A stretch of 64,000 nt of DNA from Actinomadura barringtoniae. Lineage in GTDB: Bacteria > Actinomycetota > Actinomycetes > Streptosporangiales > Streptosporangiaceae. The DNA lies in assembly GCF_017573505.1 (NCBI RefSeq), contig NZ_JAGEOJ010000018.1, positions 124,001 to 188,000 on the forward strand, given 5' to 3'. The first letter of the stretch is position 1. The number at the start of each line of letters is the position of its first letter. Both the position numbers and the translations under genes were made by a program. The notes under the pieces are model-generated. The model saw only the letters and a program-made list of their open reading frames with translations, had not been told where the DNA came from and did not search any database. Shown in pieces: positions 46,822-56,158 of this stretch.

Positions 46822-47712
46822 ATGGAGACAGGGCCACCGCTGCGCGACATCGGCTGCTTCGCGGCCGTCGCCCGGAACCTGAGCTTCTCCCGGGCCGCGG
46901 CCGAGCTGGAGATGTCGCAGCCCGCCGTCAGCCAGGCGATCGCCCGGCTGGAACGGACACTTGATCTTCGCCTGTTCGAGCGGACGAGCCGCGAGGTCCA
47001 GCTCACCAGTGCGGGCCACGAGCTGCTGCCGTACGCCGAGGCGCTCCTGGAGCAGGCGGCGACGTTCACCACCGAGGCGGCGCGGCTCTCCGGCCCCCAG
47101 GGCAAGTCGATTCGGCTCGCTTATGACCCCCTCGTCGGAACGCTCGCCGCCCAGGTCGCCCGCCGCCTCGCGAGCCACGGCGCGCGGACCGAGGTCGAGC
47201 TGCACCCGGCCGTCTGGAGCGCGGCCACGGCCGAGCTGGTCCGGCGCACCGCCTCGGTGGCGATCATGAGTGCGCCGTTCCCGCCCGGCCTGGCGACCAC
47301 GGCCCGCTTCCACGTGCCGGTCACGCATCTGGCGGTCCCGGCGGGCGGCCCGCTGTCCGGTACGGCCCCCGTACGGCTCGAACAGCTGACCGGCCACCCC
47401 GTCCTCCTGCCGCGCGCCCTGTGGGTGCAGCTCCCCGGGCGGCTGCGCACCGTCCTCCAGCCGCAGATCGCCGCGCACGAGATCGACGACCTGAACGCCG
47501 CGCTCGACCTCGTCGCCGCCGGGCGGGGGCTGATGCCGGCGCCGCGCCTCCTCGCGGAGACCGTGCGGCGTCCCGACATCGCCTTCCCGCCCCTCGGCAT
47601 CGACGATCTGCGGATGACGTACGGGCTGGTCTGGGACCGCGAGCACGCCTCCACCGAGGTGATGGCGCTCGTCCAGACCGTTCAGGAGGTCCTGCGCCGC
47701 CACCTCGCCTGA
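46822..47712 (+). CDS. LysR-family regulator divergent from metE
   Basis: A 296-residue LTTR. The winged helix is NLSFSRAAAELEMSQPAVSQAIARLERTL; the effector domain begins at about residue 90. Its position opposite metE suggests a MetR-like role sensing homocysteine, but the effector domain cannot be matched by eye. The ATG at 46822 has no strong ribosome site. Confidence 0.87.
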   Translation: METGPPLRDIGCFAAVARNLSFSRAAAELEMSQPAVSQAIARLERTLDLRLFERTSREVQLTSAGHELLPYAEALLEQAATFTTEAARLSGPQGKSIRLAYDPLVGTLAAQVARRLASHGARTEVELHPAVWSAATAELVRRTASVAIMSAPFPPGLATTARFHVPVTHLAVPAGGPLSGTAPVRLEQLTGHPVLLPRALWVQLPGRLRTVLQPQIAAHEIDDLNAALDLVAAGRGLMPAPRLLAETVRRPDIAFPPLGIDDLRMTYGLVWDREHASTEVMALVQTVQEVLRRHLA

Positions 47713-47718
47713 CGGGAG

Positions 47719-48612
47719 CTACGCGACAGGCTTCTTCATCGCCTCCAGGACCGAGCTGACGCCCCCGTCGCCGTGCCCCATCTCGACCGTGCGCCAGAAC
47801 AGGTCGCGCAGCGCCTTCGGATAGGCGGTGTCCACTCCCGCGTCCCGGCTGGCCTCCACGAGGTGGTCGGCACCGACCGCCTGCATGCGGAGACTGTTGT
47901 CGCCGCCCGGGTACTGCCCGGCCGAGACCTCTCTCGTGAGGATCTTCAGATAGCCCATGGGCCCGTCCGAGGCGAGATCGCTGTAGAGGCCCGCCGCGTA
48001 CGGCAGGAAGGCCTCGGGCGCGATGCCCGCCGAGCCGAGCATGGCCAGCGCGTGCATGTAGCTCGACGTCGCCGACCAGAACATGAACAGCGACGCCTGG
48101 TAGAAGAGCATCGCCAGCCCCGGGTCGTCGCCCATGTAGGTGGTGTCCGACAGTGCCTTCAGCGTCTCGCCATGCCGCTCCAGCAAGGCCTCCGGGCCGC
48201 TGTAGAACGTGAACGCGCCCGGCTGCCCGATTCCCGGCGGCGGGACCATGATCCCGCCGGTCAGCAGTTCGGCGCCGTGCTCGGACGCCCACCGGCCCGC
48301 GGCCCGCAGCACCTCCGGGGTGTCGGAGCTGAGGTTGACCAGCACCTTCCCCTCAAGGGCCTCGGTCGCGGTGCCGAGCGAGTCGTACATCGCCTGGTAG
48401 TGGGTCTGGCTGATCACGATCAGCTCGTTCGCCGCCAGAGCCTCCGCCGGGGTGGCAGCGAGCGTCGCGCCCTGGGCGACGAGCGGGTCGGCCTTGCTCG
48501 CCGTACGGTTCCAGACCGTGACCGGGTGACCGGCCTTGAGGAACGTCTCGGCCATCGTCGCGCCCATCGGGCCCAGTCCGATCACTGTGACCGGTGATGT
48601 GTTCGTCTGCAT
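47719..48612 (-). CDS. Imine reductase-like NAD(P)-dependent dehydrogenase
   Basis: A 297-residue member of the beta-hydroxyacid dehydrogenase superfamily: GLGPMGATMAETFLKAG binds the cofactor and the NRT motif suggests NADPH. VNLSSDTPEVLRAAGRWA and the loop GGIMVPPPGIGQPGAF are characteristic of bacterial imine reductases rather than of 6-phosphogluconate or 3-hydroxyisobutyrate dehydrogenases. It would reduce cyclic imines to amines. It is divergent from the AfsR-like gene, sharing a 71-bp promoter region. Confidence 0.82.
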   Translation of the reverse strand: MQTNTSPVTVIGLGPMGATMAETFLKAGHPVTVWNRTASKADPLVAQGATLAATPAEALAANELIVISQTHYQAMYDSLGTATEALEGKVLVNLSSDTPEVLRAAGRWASEHGAELLTGGIMVPPPGIGQPGAFTFYSGPEALLERHGETLKALSDTTYMGDDPGLAMLFYQASLFMFWSATSSYMHALAMLGSAGIAPEAFLPYAAGLYSDLASDGPMGYLKILTREVSAGQYPGGDNSLRMQAVGADHLVEASRDAGVDTAYPKALRDLFWRTVEMGHGDGGVSSVLEAMKKPVA

Positions 48613-48632
48613 GACCCCACTGTCGGCTCGGC

Positions 48633-48677
48633 CGCTTCGGGATCACTTCCGGAGCGCTTCGGGTGCTCGAATAGCCT
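48633..48677 (+). promoter_or_regulatory. SARP-type 11-bp direct repeats and -10 before AfsR-like gene
   Basis: CGCTTCGGG (48633-48641), CACTTCCGG (48644-48652) and CGCTTCGGG (48655-48663) recur with exact 11-bp period. TAGCCT (48672-48677) begins 8 nt after the third copy and 6 nt precede the ATG at 48684. This is the architecture known for SARP-bound promoters, and implies a leaderless, autoregulated gene. Confidence 0.65.
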
Positions 48678-48683
48678 GGACGC

Positions 48684-51600
48684 ATGCGTTTCGGGGTGCT
48701 CGGCCCGCTGGCCGTCTGGACGGACGACGGGACCCCGGTCACGGTTCCCGACGCCAAGGTCAGGGCGCTGCTGGCCGATCTCCTCACGCAGCCCGGCCGT
48801 CCGGCCTCGACCGACCGCCTGATCGACGACCTGTGGGGCGACCGGGCGCCGCGCAACCCGCTCGGCACGCTCCAGGCCCGCGTCTCCCAGCTGCGCCGGG
48901 CCCTGGAGGACGCCGAGCCCGGTGGACGCGGCCTCCTGGTCTCGCGCGCACCCGGCTACGTCCTCGACGTCCAGCCGGACGCACTGGACGCGAGCCGCTT
49001 CCAGGCCCTCGTCGCTCAGGCCCGCGAGCAGCAGGATCCGAGGACCCGGGCGTCGCTCCTCGCCGACGCGCTCGACCTGTGGCGCGGCCCGGCGTACGCC
49101 GACTTCGCGGACGACGAGTTCGCCCGTACGGAGATCGGCCGTCTCGACGAGCAGCGGCTCGCGGCGCTCGAAGACCAGGCCGAGGCGCGGCTGGAGCTCG
49201 GCGAACACGTCCCGCTGGCCGGCCAGCTCGCCGACCTGGTCGCCGCTTACCCGCTCCGCGAACGCCTGCGCGCCGCGTACATGCAGGCCCTCTACCTCGC
49301 GGGACGCCCGAGCGAGGCCCTCGACAGCTACGCCGAGCTGCGCGACCGCCTCCGCGACGAGATGGGCCTGGACCCCGGCGCCGAACTGGCCGCCCTCCAG
49401 CAGGCGATCCTTCGCCAGGACCCGACGCTCACCCCGAGAACGACCAGGTCGCGTGCCCCGCGCCTGCCGGCCGCGCTCACCGATCTGATCGGGCGGGCCG
49501 CGGCGGTCAGCGAGGTCAGCGCGTTGCTGAAGACCGGGCGGCGCGGCGGCCCGCGTTTGGTCACGCTGACCGGGCCCGGCGGCGTCGGCAAGACCCGCCT
49601 GGCCATCGAGGCCGCGACGCGCGTGGCGGACGTCTTCCCCGACGGCGTGTGGCTGGCCGAGCTGGCCGCGCTCCCGCCGGGAAGCGGTGAGGTGGCCGAG
49701 CTCGTCGCCGCCGAACTGGGCATCCGCGACGAGACCGACGGCGGCTCGGCGGAACGGCTCGCGGCGGCGCTGGAGGCCCGCCACACGCTCGTGGTCCTCG
49801 ACAACTGCGAGCACGTGATCGACGAGGCCGCCGCGCTCGCCGAACGTCTCCTCAAGGCCGCACCCGAGCTGCGGATCCTGACCACCAGCCAGGAGCCGCT
49901 CGGCCTCGCGGGCGAGCATGTTCTGGCGGTTCCGCCGCTGGAGGAGGACGCCGCCGTACGCCTCTTCGTCGCCAGGGCCGAGGCGTCCGCGCCCGGCTTC
50001 ACGTTCACGCCCGACGACGAGCCGCACGTCGCGGCGATCGTTCGCCGCCTCGACGGCATCCCGCTCGCGCTGGAGTTGGCCGCCACCCGGGTCCGCGCGC
50101 TCGGCGGCGTTCGCGAGCTGGCCGCACGCCTCGACGACCGTTTCCGCCTCCTGACCGCCGGGCAGCGCGGGGCGCCCGCCCGCCAGCAGACGTTGCGCGC
50201 GGTCATCGACTGGAGCTGGGGCCTGCTCTCGGAGCAGGAACGGATCGTGCTGCGCCGCCTGGCGGTCTTCGCCGACGGCTGCGCGCTCGACGCCGCCGAG
50301 GAAGTCTGCGACGGCCCCGATGTGCTCGACGTGCTGGCGCGCCTGGTCGACCGTTCCCTCGTCGTCGCCGCGAACGGTCGTTACCGGCTGCTCGAATCCG
50401 TCGCCGCGTACGCCGCCGAACGCCTCCGCGAGGCAGGCGAGGAACGGGAGATCCGCGCACGCCACATCGCCCACTACCTCGCCCTCGCCGAGCGCGCCGA
50501 CCTGCGCGGGCTCGGCCAGTGCCCGTGGCTGCGCAAGCTCGACCACGAGGTGGCCAACTTCCGTACGGCCCTCGACAACGCCGACGCCCATCAGGCGCTC
50601 CGCCTCGCCAACGCGCTCGCCTGGTACTTCTACCTGCGCGGCCGGTTCCACGAGGCCCGCCGCTTCCTGACGTTCGCGCTGGCCGTCGAGGGCGAGGCCC
50701 CGGCCGCCGTACGGGCAGCGGCGGTGACCTGGCAGGCCGGGATGACCATGCAGCTGGGCGAGGGAGCTGACTCGGCGGAGCTGGCCGAGACGGCCCTGCG
50801 TGCGTACGACGGCGTGGACGATCCGCACGGCCGGGCACGGGCGGAGTGGTTCCTGAGCCTGGTCACCTGGGCCTACAGCGACTTCGGCGCGACCGAGGAA
50901 CGGCTCGAAGGCGTCCTCGACACGTTCACCACCTACGACGACCAGTGGGGGGTCGCGGCGACGCTGAGCCTGCGCGCCACGCTCGCCGTCGCACGCGCCG
51001 ACCTGCCGATGATGGAAGGCGACGGCGAGCGGAGCCTCGCCCTGTTCCGCGAGCTCGGCGACTCGTGGGGGATGCTCTCCGCGAACGACGCCCTCGATCG
51101 CGTCGCCGAGGTGACCGGCGACTACGACCGTGCGGTGGAGCTGCGCGAGGAGGGCGTGCGGCAGGCCGAGGAGCTCGGCATGTGGGCCGAGGTGTCCTAC
51201 CGGCTCTCGGGGCTGGGCCGCCTCGCGATGCTGACCCGCGACCTGGAACGCGCCCGCGAACTGCACGAACGGGCTCGTACGCTGGCGGTGAAGCACTCCA
51301 GCAAGTCGGCCGAGGAGTTCGCCGAGGTCGGGCTGGGGCTGGTGGCCCGCCGCGACGGCAGGCTGGGCGACGCCGAGTCCCATCTGCGCACCTGGCTGGG
51401 CTGGCTCGGCCGTGTCGGCGGCCAGAGCGGCACCGCGTTCGTCAAGGCCGAGCTCGGCTTCGTCGCCGAGCTGCGCGGCGACGCCGAGACCGCGCTCGCC
51501 CTCCACCGCGAGGGCTACGCGGAGGCGTACGCGACCCGTGACCCGCGCGCCGTCGCGCTCGCTCTCGAAGGCCTCGCGGGCGCGACCGTTCTCGCAGGTC

Positions 51601-51797
51601 GTGCCGCTGAAGGTGCCCGCCTGCTCGGCACCGCCGCGGCCGCCCGCGCGTCCGTCGGCGCGCCTCTGCCCACGGCCGAACGCGGCGACGTCGATCGCGT
51701 GACCGCCGCCGCGCACAAGGCCCTCGGCGAGGACGACTTCGCCGCCGCCTTCGCCGAGGGTCAGGCCATGGCCCCAGAGGACCACGCGATCGCCTAG
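48684..51797 (+). CDS. AfsR/SARP-family regulator (SARP-NB-ARC-TPR)
   Basis: A protein of 1037 residues. Residues 1-95 are the OmpR-like SARP DNA-binding domain (RFGVLGPLAV, RALLADLLTQPGRPAS, ARVSQLRRALE); 96-245 are the bacterial transcriptional activator domain (YAELRDRLRDEMGLDPGAEL). The NB-ARC ATPase follows with Walker A GPGGVGKT (Lys303) and LVVLDNCEHVIDEA. About 560-1037 is TPR-like. This is the AfsR layout, where phosphorylation and ATP control activation of secondary-metabolite genes. Its own promoter has SARP-like repeats. Confidence 0.92.
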   Translation: MRFGVLGPLAVWTDDGTPVTVPDAKVRALLADLLTQPGRPASTDRLIDDLWGDRAPRNPLGTLQARVSQLRRALEDAEPGGRGLLVSRAPGYVLDVQPDALDASRFQALVAQAREQQDPRTRASLLADALDLWRGPAYADFADDEFARTEIGRLDEQRLAALEDQAEARLELGEHVPLAGQLADLVAAYPLRERLRAAYMQALYLAGRPSEALDSYAELRDRLRDEMGLDPGAELAALQQAILRQDPTLTPRTTRSRAPRLPAALTDLIGRAAAVSEVSALLKTGRRGGPRLVTLTGPGGVGKTRLAIEAATRVADVFPDGVWLAELAALPPGSGEVAELVAAELGIRDETDGGSAERLAAALEARHTLVVLDNCEHVIDEAAALAERLLKAAPELRILTTSQEPLGLAGEHVLAVPPLEEDAAVRLFVARAEASAPGFTFTPDDEPHVAAIVRRLDGIPLALELAATRVRALGGVRELAARLDDRFRLLTAGQRGAPARQQTLRAVIDWSWGLLSEQERIVLRRLAVFADGCALDAAEEVCDGPDVLDVLARLVDRSLVVAANGRYRLLESVAAYAAERLREAGEEREIRARHIAHYLALAERADLRGLGQCPWLRKLDHEVANFRTALDNADAHQALRLANALAWYFYLRGRFHEARRFLTFALAVEGEAPAAVRAAAVTWQAGMTMQLGEGADSAELAETALRAYDGVDDPHGRARAEWFLSLVTWAYSDFGATEERLEGVLDTFTTYDDQWGVAATLSLRATLAVARADLPMMEGDGERSLALFRELGDSWGMLSANDALDRVAEVTGDYDRAVELREEGVRQAEELGMWAEVSYRLSGLGRLAMLTRDLERARELHERARTLAVKHSSKSAEEFAEVGLGLVARRDGRLGDAESHLRTWLGWLGRVGGQSGTAFVKAELGFVAELRGDAETALALHREGYAEAYATRDPRAVALALEGLAGATVLAGRAAEGARLLGTAAAARASVGAPLPTAERGDVDRVTAAAHKALGEDDFAAAFAEGQAMAPEDHAIA

Positions 51798-51804
51798 GGG
51801 AGGA

Positions 51805-52785
51805 TCAGGGGAGGATCAGCACCTTCCCGATCACCGCGCGGTTCTCGATGGCCGTGTGCGCGCCCGCCGCGTCCGACAGCGGGAAGGTCTTGCCGATGAC
51901 CGGCCTGAGCCTGCCCGCAGCCACCTCGGCGAGCGCGGCGGCGGCCAGCCGCTGCCGCTCGGCGAGGTCGAGCTGCACGTCCCCGATGCCGTACAGGGTC
52001 ACGCGGCGGCGTTCGACCTCCTGCGGGTCGAGCTCGGTGAACCCGCTGATGGTCGCCCCGTGCGCGGAGAACCGCCCGCCCTCCGCCGTCGCGTCGAACG
52101 CGGCGCGCCCGATCTCGTCGCCGACCCCGTCGAGGACCACGTCGGCGCCGTGGCCGCCGGTCGCCTCCAGCACCCGTTCGGCCCAGCCCGGCTCGGAGTA
52201 GTCGACCGTGACGTCGGCGCCGAGCTCACGCGCGAGCTTGAGCTTCTCGGCGCCGCGCGCCGCCGCGATGACCTGCGCTCCGGCCGCACGAGCGAGCTGA
52301 ACGAGGAGAATGCCCATCCCGCCGGTCGCGCCGACGACGAGCACGCGTTCGCCGGGCTTGATCGCCACGTTCTCCATCAGGCGCATGCCGGTCACGCCGT
52401 CGTGGATGAGCGACGCCGCGTCGTTCAGGCCGACCTCGTCCGGCAGCGGGATCACCGCGTCCGCCGAGACCGCCACCCGCTCGGCGTAGCCGCCCTTGCC
52501 GCCCAGCCCGTTGGTGTACGTGGCCACCCTGCTGCCGACCAGGTCCTCCGGCACGCCGTCACCGGCCGCGATCACCTCGCCGGAGAGCCCGCCGCCCGGG
52601 ATGTACGGCGCCGTGATCCCGAAGAACTCGCCGCCCCAGCCCGAGCGGATCCGGGTGTCCACGAAGAGCGTGTCCACCGCCGCGACCCGCACGACGACCT
52701 CGCCGGGCCCCGCGTTCGGCTCCGGCTCCTCGCGCGCCACCAGCACCTCGGGCCCACCGAAACTCGCTGCCTCAATGACCTTCAT
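51805..52785 (-). CDS. NADPH:quinone oxidoreductase, MDR family
   Basis: A 326-residue zinc-free MDR enzyme: GATGGMGILLVQLARAAGAQVIAAAR is the cofactor site and no zinc-ligand Cys pair is present. It should reduce quinones or similar redox-active compounds with NADPH. A perfect SoxR-type box overlaps its -35, fitting the known SoxR regulon of actinomycetes, which includes quinone reductases induced by redox-cycling antibiotics. No soxR gene is in the window. Confidence 0.88.
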   Translation of the reverse strand: MKVIEAASFGGPEVLVAREEPEPNAGPGEVVVRVAAVDTLFVDTRIRSGWGGEFFGITAPYIPGGGLSGEVIAAGDGVPEDLVGSRVATYTNGLGGKGGYAERVAVSADAVIPLPDEVGLNDAASLIHDGVTGMRLMENVAIKPGERVLVVGATGGMGILLVQLARAAGAQVIAAARGAEKLKLARELGADVTVDYSEPGWAERVLEATGGHGADVVLDGVGDEIGRAAFDATAEGGRFSAHGATISGFTELDPQEVERRRVTLYGIGDVQLDLAERQRLAAAALAEVAAGRLRPVIGKTFPLSDAAGAHTAIENRAVIGKVLILP

Positions 52786-52813
52786 GTCCGCTCCCCATTT
52801 CGTCGTTGGGAGC

Positions 52814-52844
52814 AGTTTTCAACCTCAATCGAGCTTGAGGTCAA
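52814..52844 (-). promoter_or_regulatory. SoxR box and 19-bp-spaced promoter of quinone oxidoreductase
   Basis: CCTCAA (52823-52828) and TTGAGG (52835-52840) are separated by 6 nt, extended by one more pair (52822/52841), matching the SoxR operator exactly in half-sites and spacing. On the minus strand TTGACC (52844-52839) is the -35, with AAAACT (52819-52814) 19 nt on: the long spacer typical of MerR-family promoters. The -10 is weak. Confidence 0.7.
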
Positions 52845-52873
52845 CTCGCCGTCAGGGACTTCCGGATCAAATG

Positions 52874-52886
52874 CATACTCAGTATG
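52874..52886. promoter_or_regulatory. CATACTCAGTATG palindrome upstream of ABC operon
   Basis: A 13-bp palindrome (CATACT-C-AGTATG) lies 106 bp before the permease start in the shared intergenic region. Its form suits a PadR- or TetR-like dimer; no such gene lies beside it. Confidence 0.4.
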
Positions 52887-52979
52887 GCGTACCGGATTGG
52901 CCTGCTGTATGGTCCTTGATCACTGCAATCCGGCAGGACTTTCACCAATGCCGCCTATGCCGTTCGGGGGCCTGTGGCC

Positions 52980-54203
52980 ATGCCCGTCTGGGGGATGCTG
53001 CTCTCCGCGTTCGCCGAGATCCGCACCAGCAAGGTCCGCGTGGGCCTGTCGCTGGTCTGCGTGTCGGCGATGGTCGCGGTGGTGACGCTCGCGATCGCGC
53101 TCGGCGGGCTGGCGCAGCAGGCGGTCGTGCAGACCTTCGAGCAGGAGGTCGGCCGCCCGGTCACGCTCGACATGCAGGTGCCCGACAACAACGGCAACTC
53201 CGCCATCTCGACCGACACGATGGCCCAGATCCAGCGGGACCTGCACCGCTACCACGTCGTCGGCAGCCCGCTCCGGCGCGTGGAGCAGCTGCCCGTGCGC
53301 CAGGTCCTGCCCGGCGGCACCCGCCCCATCAAGGGCAACCCCGAGACCGGCGAGCCGCTCGTCACGGTCGGCACGAACCCCGTCCTGGACAAGATCCGGC
53401 GCCTGCACGTCGGGGCCGGGCGCTGGTTCGACCCGACCGACGACCACCGGTTCGAGCCGCAGCTGGTCGTCGGCGAGAACGTCGCCAAGCAGCTCGGACC
53501 GAAGCCGCTCGGCGCCGTCGTCGAGCTCGCCGGGCCGCGCAGCTGGATCCGCGGCCGCGTGGTCGGGGTGTTCTCCAAGTCCACGCCCTGGGCGCCCTCG
53601 GAGATCTACATGCCCTACAGCGCGATGGTGCGCTGGAACATCGGGCCGGGGAACACCTCGCTGATCGTGCGGGTGCCGAAGGCCGACGCCAAGCGCATCA
53701 CCAAGCGGCTCAAGGACGACGCCGCCCGTTCCTGGGGGCTCGGCAACACCCAGATCATGGCGCAGGAGGGCGACACCTCGTTCATCAGCGGCACGTTCGG
53801 CAAGGTGCTGGTCGCGGTCGCGGTGTTCCTGCTGCTCCTCGGCTCGCTGCCGGTGCTGGTGCTCGGCCTGATGGCGGTGCGGCAGCGGCGCAGCGAGCTC
53901 GGCGTGCAGCGCTGCTTCGGCGCGACCGGGCCCGACCTGTTCCTCGGCGTGCTCCTCGAAGGGCTCATCGTGTCGTGCGCGGGCGGCCTGCTCGGCATCG
54001 CCGGGGTGTACGCGATCAGCGGGCCGCTCTTCGACGTCCTGTCCCACCGCGGCCCGTTCGGCGAGGCCGACCTCCACAGCAGCTTCCCCTGGCGGGCGGC
54101 GCTGCTCGGGATGGGCGTCGCGGTGTCGGTGGGGCTGTTCACCGGACTGATCCCGGCGCTGCGCGCGATGCGGCGCTCGGTGATCCAGGCGATTCGCAGC
54201 TAG
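52980..54203 (+). CDS. ABC transporter permease, MacB/FtsX type
   Basis: About 407 residues from the ATG at 52980 (GGGGG is 9 nt upstream; a GTG at 52974 is an alternative). One N-terminal helix (about 18-43), a large external domain (about 45-275), then three C-terminal helices with LLGSLPVLVLGLMAVRQRRSELGVQRCFGAT, the conserved FtsX/MacB coupling region. It is the membrane part of the system encoded with the two following genes. Substrate unknown. Confidence 0.87.
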   Translation: MPVWGMLLSAFAEIRTSKVRVGLSLVCVSAMVAVVTLAIALGGLAQQAVVQTFEQEVGRPVTLDMQVPDNNGNSAISTDTMAQIQRDLHRYHVVGSPLRRVEQLPVRQVLPGGTRPIKGNPETGEPLVTVGTNPVLDKIRRLHVGAGRWFDPTDDHRFEPQLVVGENVAKQLGPKPLGAVVELAGPRSWIRGRVVGVFSKSTPWAPSEIYMPYSAMVRWNIGPGNTSLIVRVPKADAKRITKRLKDDAARSWGLGNTQIMAQEGDTSFISGTFGKVLVAVAVFLLLLGSLPVLVLGLMAVRQRRSELGVQRCFGATGPDLFLGVLLEGLIVSCAGGLLGIAGVYAISGPLFDVLSHRGPFGEADLHSSFPWRAALLGMGVAVSVGLFTGLIPALRAMRRSVIQAIRS

Positions 54204-54216
54204 GAGACTTCGATCC

Positions 54217-55368
54217 ATGCCTCGTTGGGCGAACCGGCTGGTGAAGGCCGGGATCATCGCGGCGGTGCTCGCCACCGTCGGCGGCACGGGCTGGCTGGCC
54301 GGGCACGGCGCGGCCTCCCCGGAGCGGCCCACCGACGACCTGCCGGTCGCCGACCTGTCGCCGAAGCCGATCACGGTCACGAAGGGCGAGATCGTCAGCC
54401 GGCTGACCGTCGACGCGGTGGTACGGGCCGACCCGTCGACGCCCGTACGGTCGACCAAGCAGGGCGCGGTCGCGGCCGTCTACCGCAAGAACGGGCAGAA
54501 GGTCACCAAGGGCCAGACCATCCTCACCGTCAAGCTCCCGAGCGCGGATGAGGGCGACGGCGGCGACCCGGGCCAGGACGGCACGGCCAAGAAGCCGGCC
54601 AAGAAGCCGAAGGCGAAGATCGTCAGCGTCACGGCCCCGGTGTCGGGCACGCTGACCGGCCTGAACGCGGCGGTCGGGCAGGACATCAACCCGTCCGAGC
54701 CGGTCGCCCAGATCGACCGGGGCCGCTTCCAGGCCGTCGCCACCATCGCCGGCAAGGAGGTCTACCGGCTCTACAACAAGCCCGAAGAGGTCAAGCTGGC
54801 GATCGATCACGGGCCCTCCCCGTTCCGCTGCAAGCTGCTCGCCTACGGCGCCGGGGCCTCCGACAAGGGCGGCAAGGGCTCGTCCGGCGGGGGCGGCGGT
54901 CCGCAGGACGGCGGCGGTGACAGTGGCGATGGCGGCGACCAGGGCGGCGGCGGTGGCGACAACGTCGAGGTGACCTGCCGCATCCCGTCGTCCGAACGGG
55001 TCTTCGCCGGCATCCGCGGCAAGATGGCGATCACGACCGACTCGGTGCACGACGCCGTGGTGGTCCCGCTGTCGGCCGTGCTCGGCGAGAACGACAAGGG
55101 CCGCGTCACCGTGATCGGCGACGACGGCAAGCGCGAGATCCGCAAGGTCACGCTCGGCATCAACGACGGCAAGCAGGTCGAGGTGACCGACGGGCTCAGC
55201 GAGGGTGACAAGATCCTCGACCGCGCCCCCGACGACCCCTCGTTCGACGCGCCCGGCAAGCCCGACGACGGCGGCGGCGACGGGGACTCGCCCCCCGACG
55301 ACGGCGGCATGGACGGCGGCGACGGCGGCGGTGGCGGGGACGCGCCGGTCATGGTGCCGAGCGGATGA
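54217..55368 (+). CDS. MacA-like periplasmic adaptor (membrane fusion) protein
   Basis: A protein of 383 residues. A membrane anchor (about 9-29) is followed by a split lipoyl-like domain (KQGAVAAVYRKNGQKVTKGQTIL and later VSGTLTGLNAAVGQDI), a barrel, and a C-terminal part with VVVPLSAVLGENDKGRVTVIGDDGKREIRKVTLGIN. A Lys/Pro-rich insert (about 125-142) replaces the long coiled hairpin of Gram-negative MacA, and Gly/Asp-rich stretches occur near 220-250 and at the C-terminus. In a Gram-positive it may load or sense substrate at the cell surface. It overlaps the ATPase gene by ATGA. Confidence 0.85.
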   Translation: MPRWANRLVKAGIIAAVLATVGGTGWLAGHGAASPERPTDDLPVADLSPKPITVTKGEIVSRLTVDAVVRADPSTPVRSTKQGAVAAVYRKNGQKVTKGQTILTVKLPSADEGDGGDPGQDGTAKKPAKKPKAKIVSVTAPVSGTLTGLNAAVGQDINPSEPVAQIDRGRFQAVATIAGKEVYRLYNKPEEVKLAIDHGPSPFRCKLLAYGAGASDKGGKGSSGGGGGPQDGGGDSGDGGDQGGGGGDNVEVTCRIPSSERVFAGIRGKMAITTDSVHDAVVVPLSAVLGENDKGRVTVIGDDGKREIRKVTLGINDGKQVEVTDGLSEGDKILDRAPDDPSFDAPGKPDDGGGDGDSPPDDGGMDGGDGGGGGDAPVMVPSG

Positions 55369-56117
55369 GCCACCGGGCCGGCATCGACCTCCCCGACCTC
55401 CCCGCGTCCGGCCGTCCGGCCGGGGAACCGGTGCTGGAGATCGACGGCGTCACCAAGCGCTTCAAGCTGCGCCGCCGCAAGGAGCCGCTGACCGTTCTGG
55501 AGAACGTGTCGCTTACCGTGCGCCCCGGCGCCACGGTCGCGATCGTCGGCCTGTCGGGGGCGGGCAAGTCCACTCTGCTCAACATCCTCGGCCTGCTGGA
55601 GCGGCCCGACCGCGGCACCGTGCGCATGTACGGCCGCGAGACCACGACGATGCGCGAACGCGACCGGGCACAGCTGCGCGGCGAGACGATCGGCTTCGTC
55701 TTCCAGCAGCTGAATCTGCTGCAGCGCCGTACCGCCCGCCAGCAGGTCGCCGCGCCGCTGCTGTACGCGGGCGGTGACCGGCTCCGGCGCCGCTACGCCC
55801 TCGCCGACGAGGCCCTGCGCCGCGTCGGGCTCGGCGACCGGCTGCACTCGACCCAGTCCAGCCTGTCGGGCGGCGAGCAGCAGCGCGTCGCCATCGCCCG
55901 CGCGCTCATCCGCGACCCGCGGCTGATCCTCGCCGACGAGCCCACCGGCGCCCTCGACCCGGTCACGGCCGGGCAGGTCATGGACCTGCTCTTCGACCGC
56001 GCCCGCGAGGAGGACCGGGCCCTCGTGCTCGTCACGCACGACCACGCGCTGGCCCGCCGGGCGGACGCCGTCTACGTCCTGGACGCCGGCCGCCTCACCG
56101 CCGGTGCCCCTGACTGA
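55365..56117 (+). CDS. ABC transporter ATPase, MacB/LolD type
   Basis: A 250-residue ATPase: Walker A GLSGAGKST, Q-loop FVFQQLNLL, signature LSGGEQQR, Walker B LILADEPTGALD and switch His in VTHDH. The N-terminus carries an extra 25 residues. With the permease and adaptor it completes a MacAB-type exporter, here in the order permease, adaptor, ATPase. The downstream two-component system may control it. Substrate could be an antimicrobial peptide or lipoprotein, as for relatives; not determined. Confidence 0.92.
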   Translation: MSHRAGIDLPDLPASGRPAGEPVLEIDGVTKRFKLRRRKEPLTVLENVSLTVRPGATVAIVGLSGAGKSTLLNILGLLERPDRGTVRMYGRETTTMRERDRAQLRGETIGFVFQQLNLLQRRTARQQVAAPLLYAGGDRLRRRYALADEALRRVGLGDRLHSTQSSLSGGEQQRVAIARALIRDPRLILADEPTGALDPVTAGQVMDLLFDRAREEDRALVLVTHDHALARRADAVYVLDAGRLTAGAPD

Positions 56118-56158
56118 CCGGCGGTGCCCGGCCGACCGGCGGTGCCCGGTTTCGGTCT

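Noticed and set aside
48582..51785. Very long antisense frame opposite the AfsR-like gene
   Set aside because: High GC keeps antisense frames open. The product is Gly/Arg/Leu-rich with no recognisable domain, while the sense product has complete SARP, ATPase and TPR regions.
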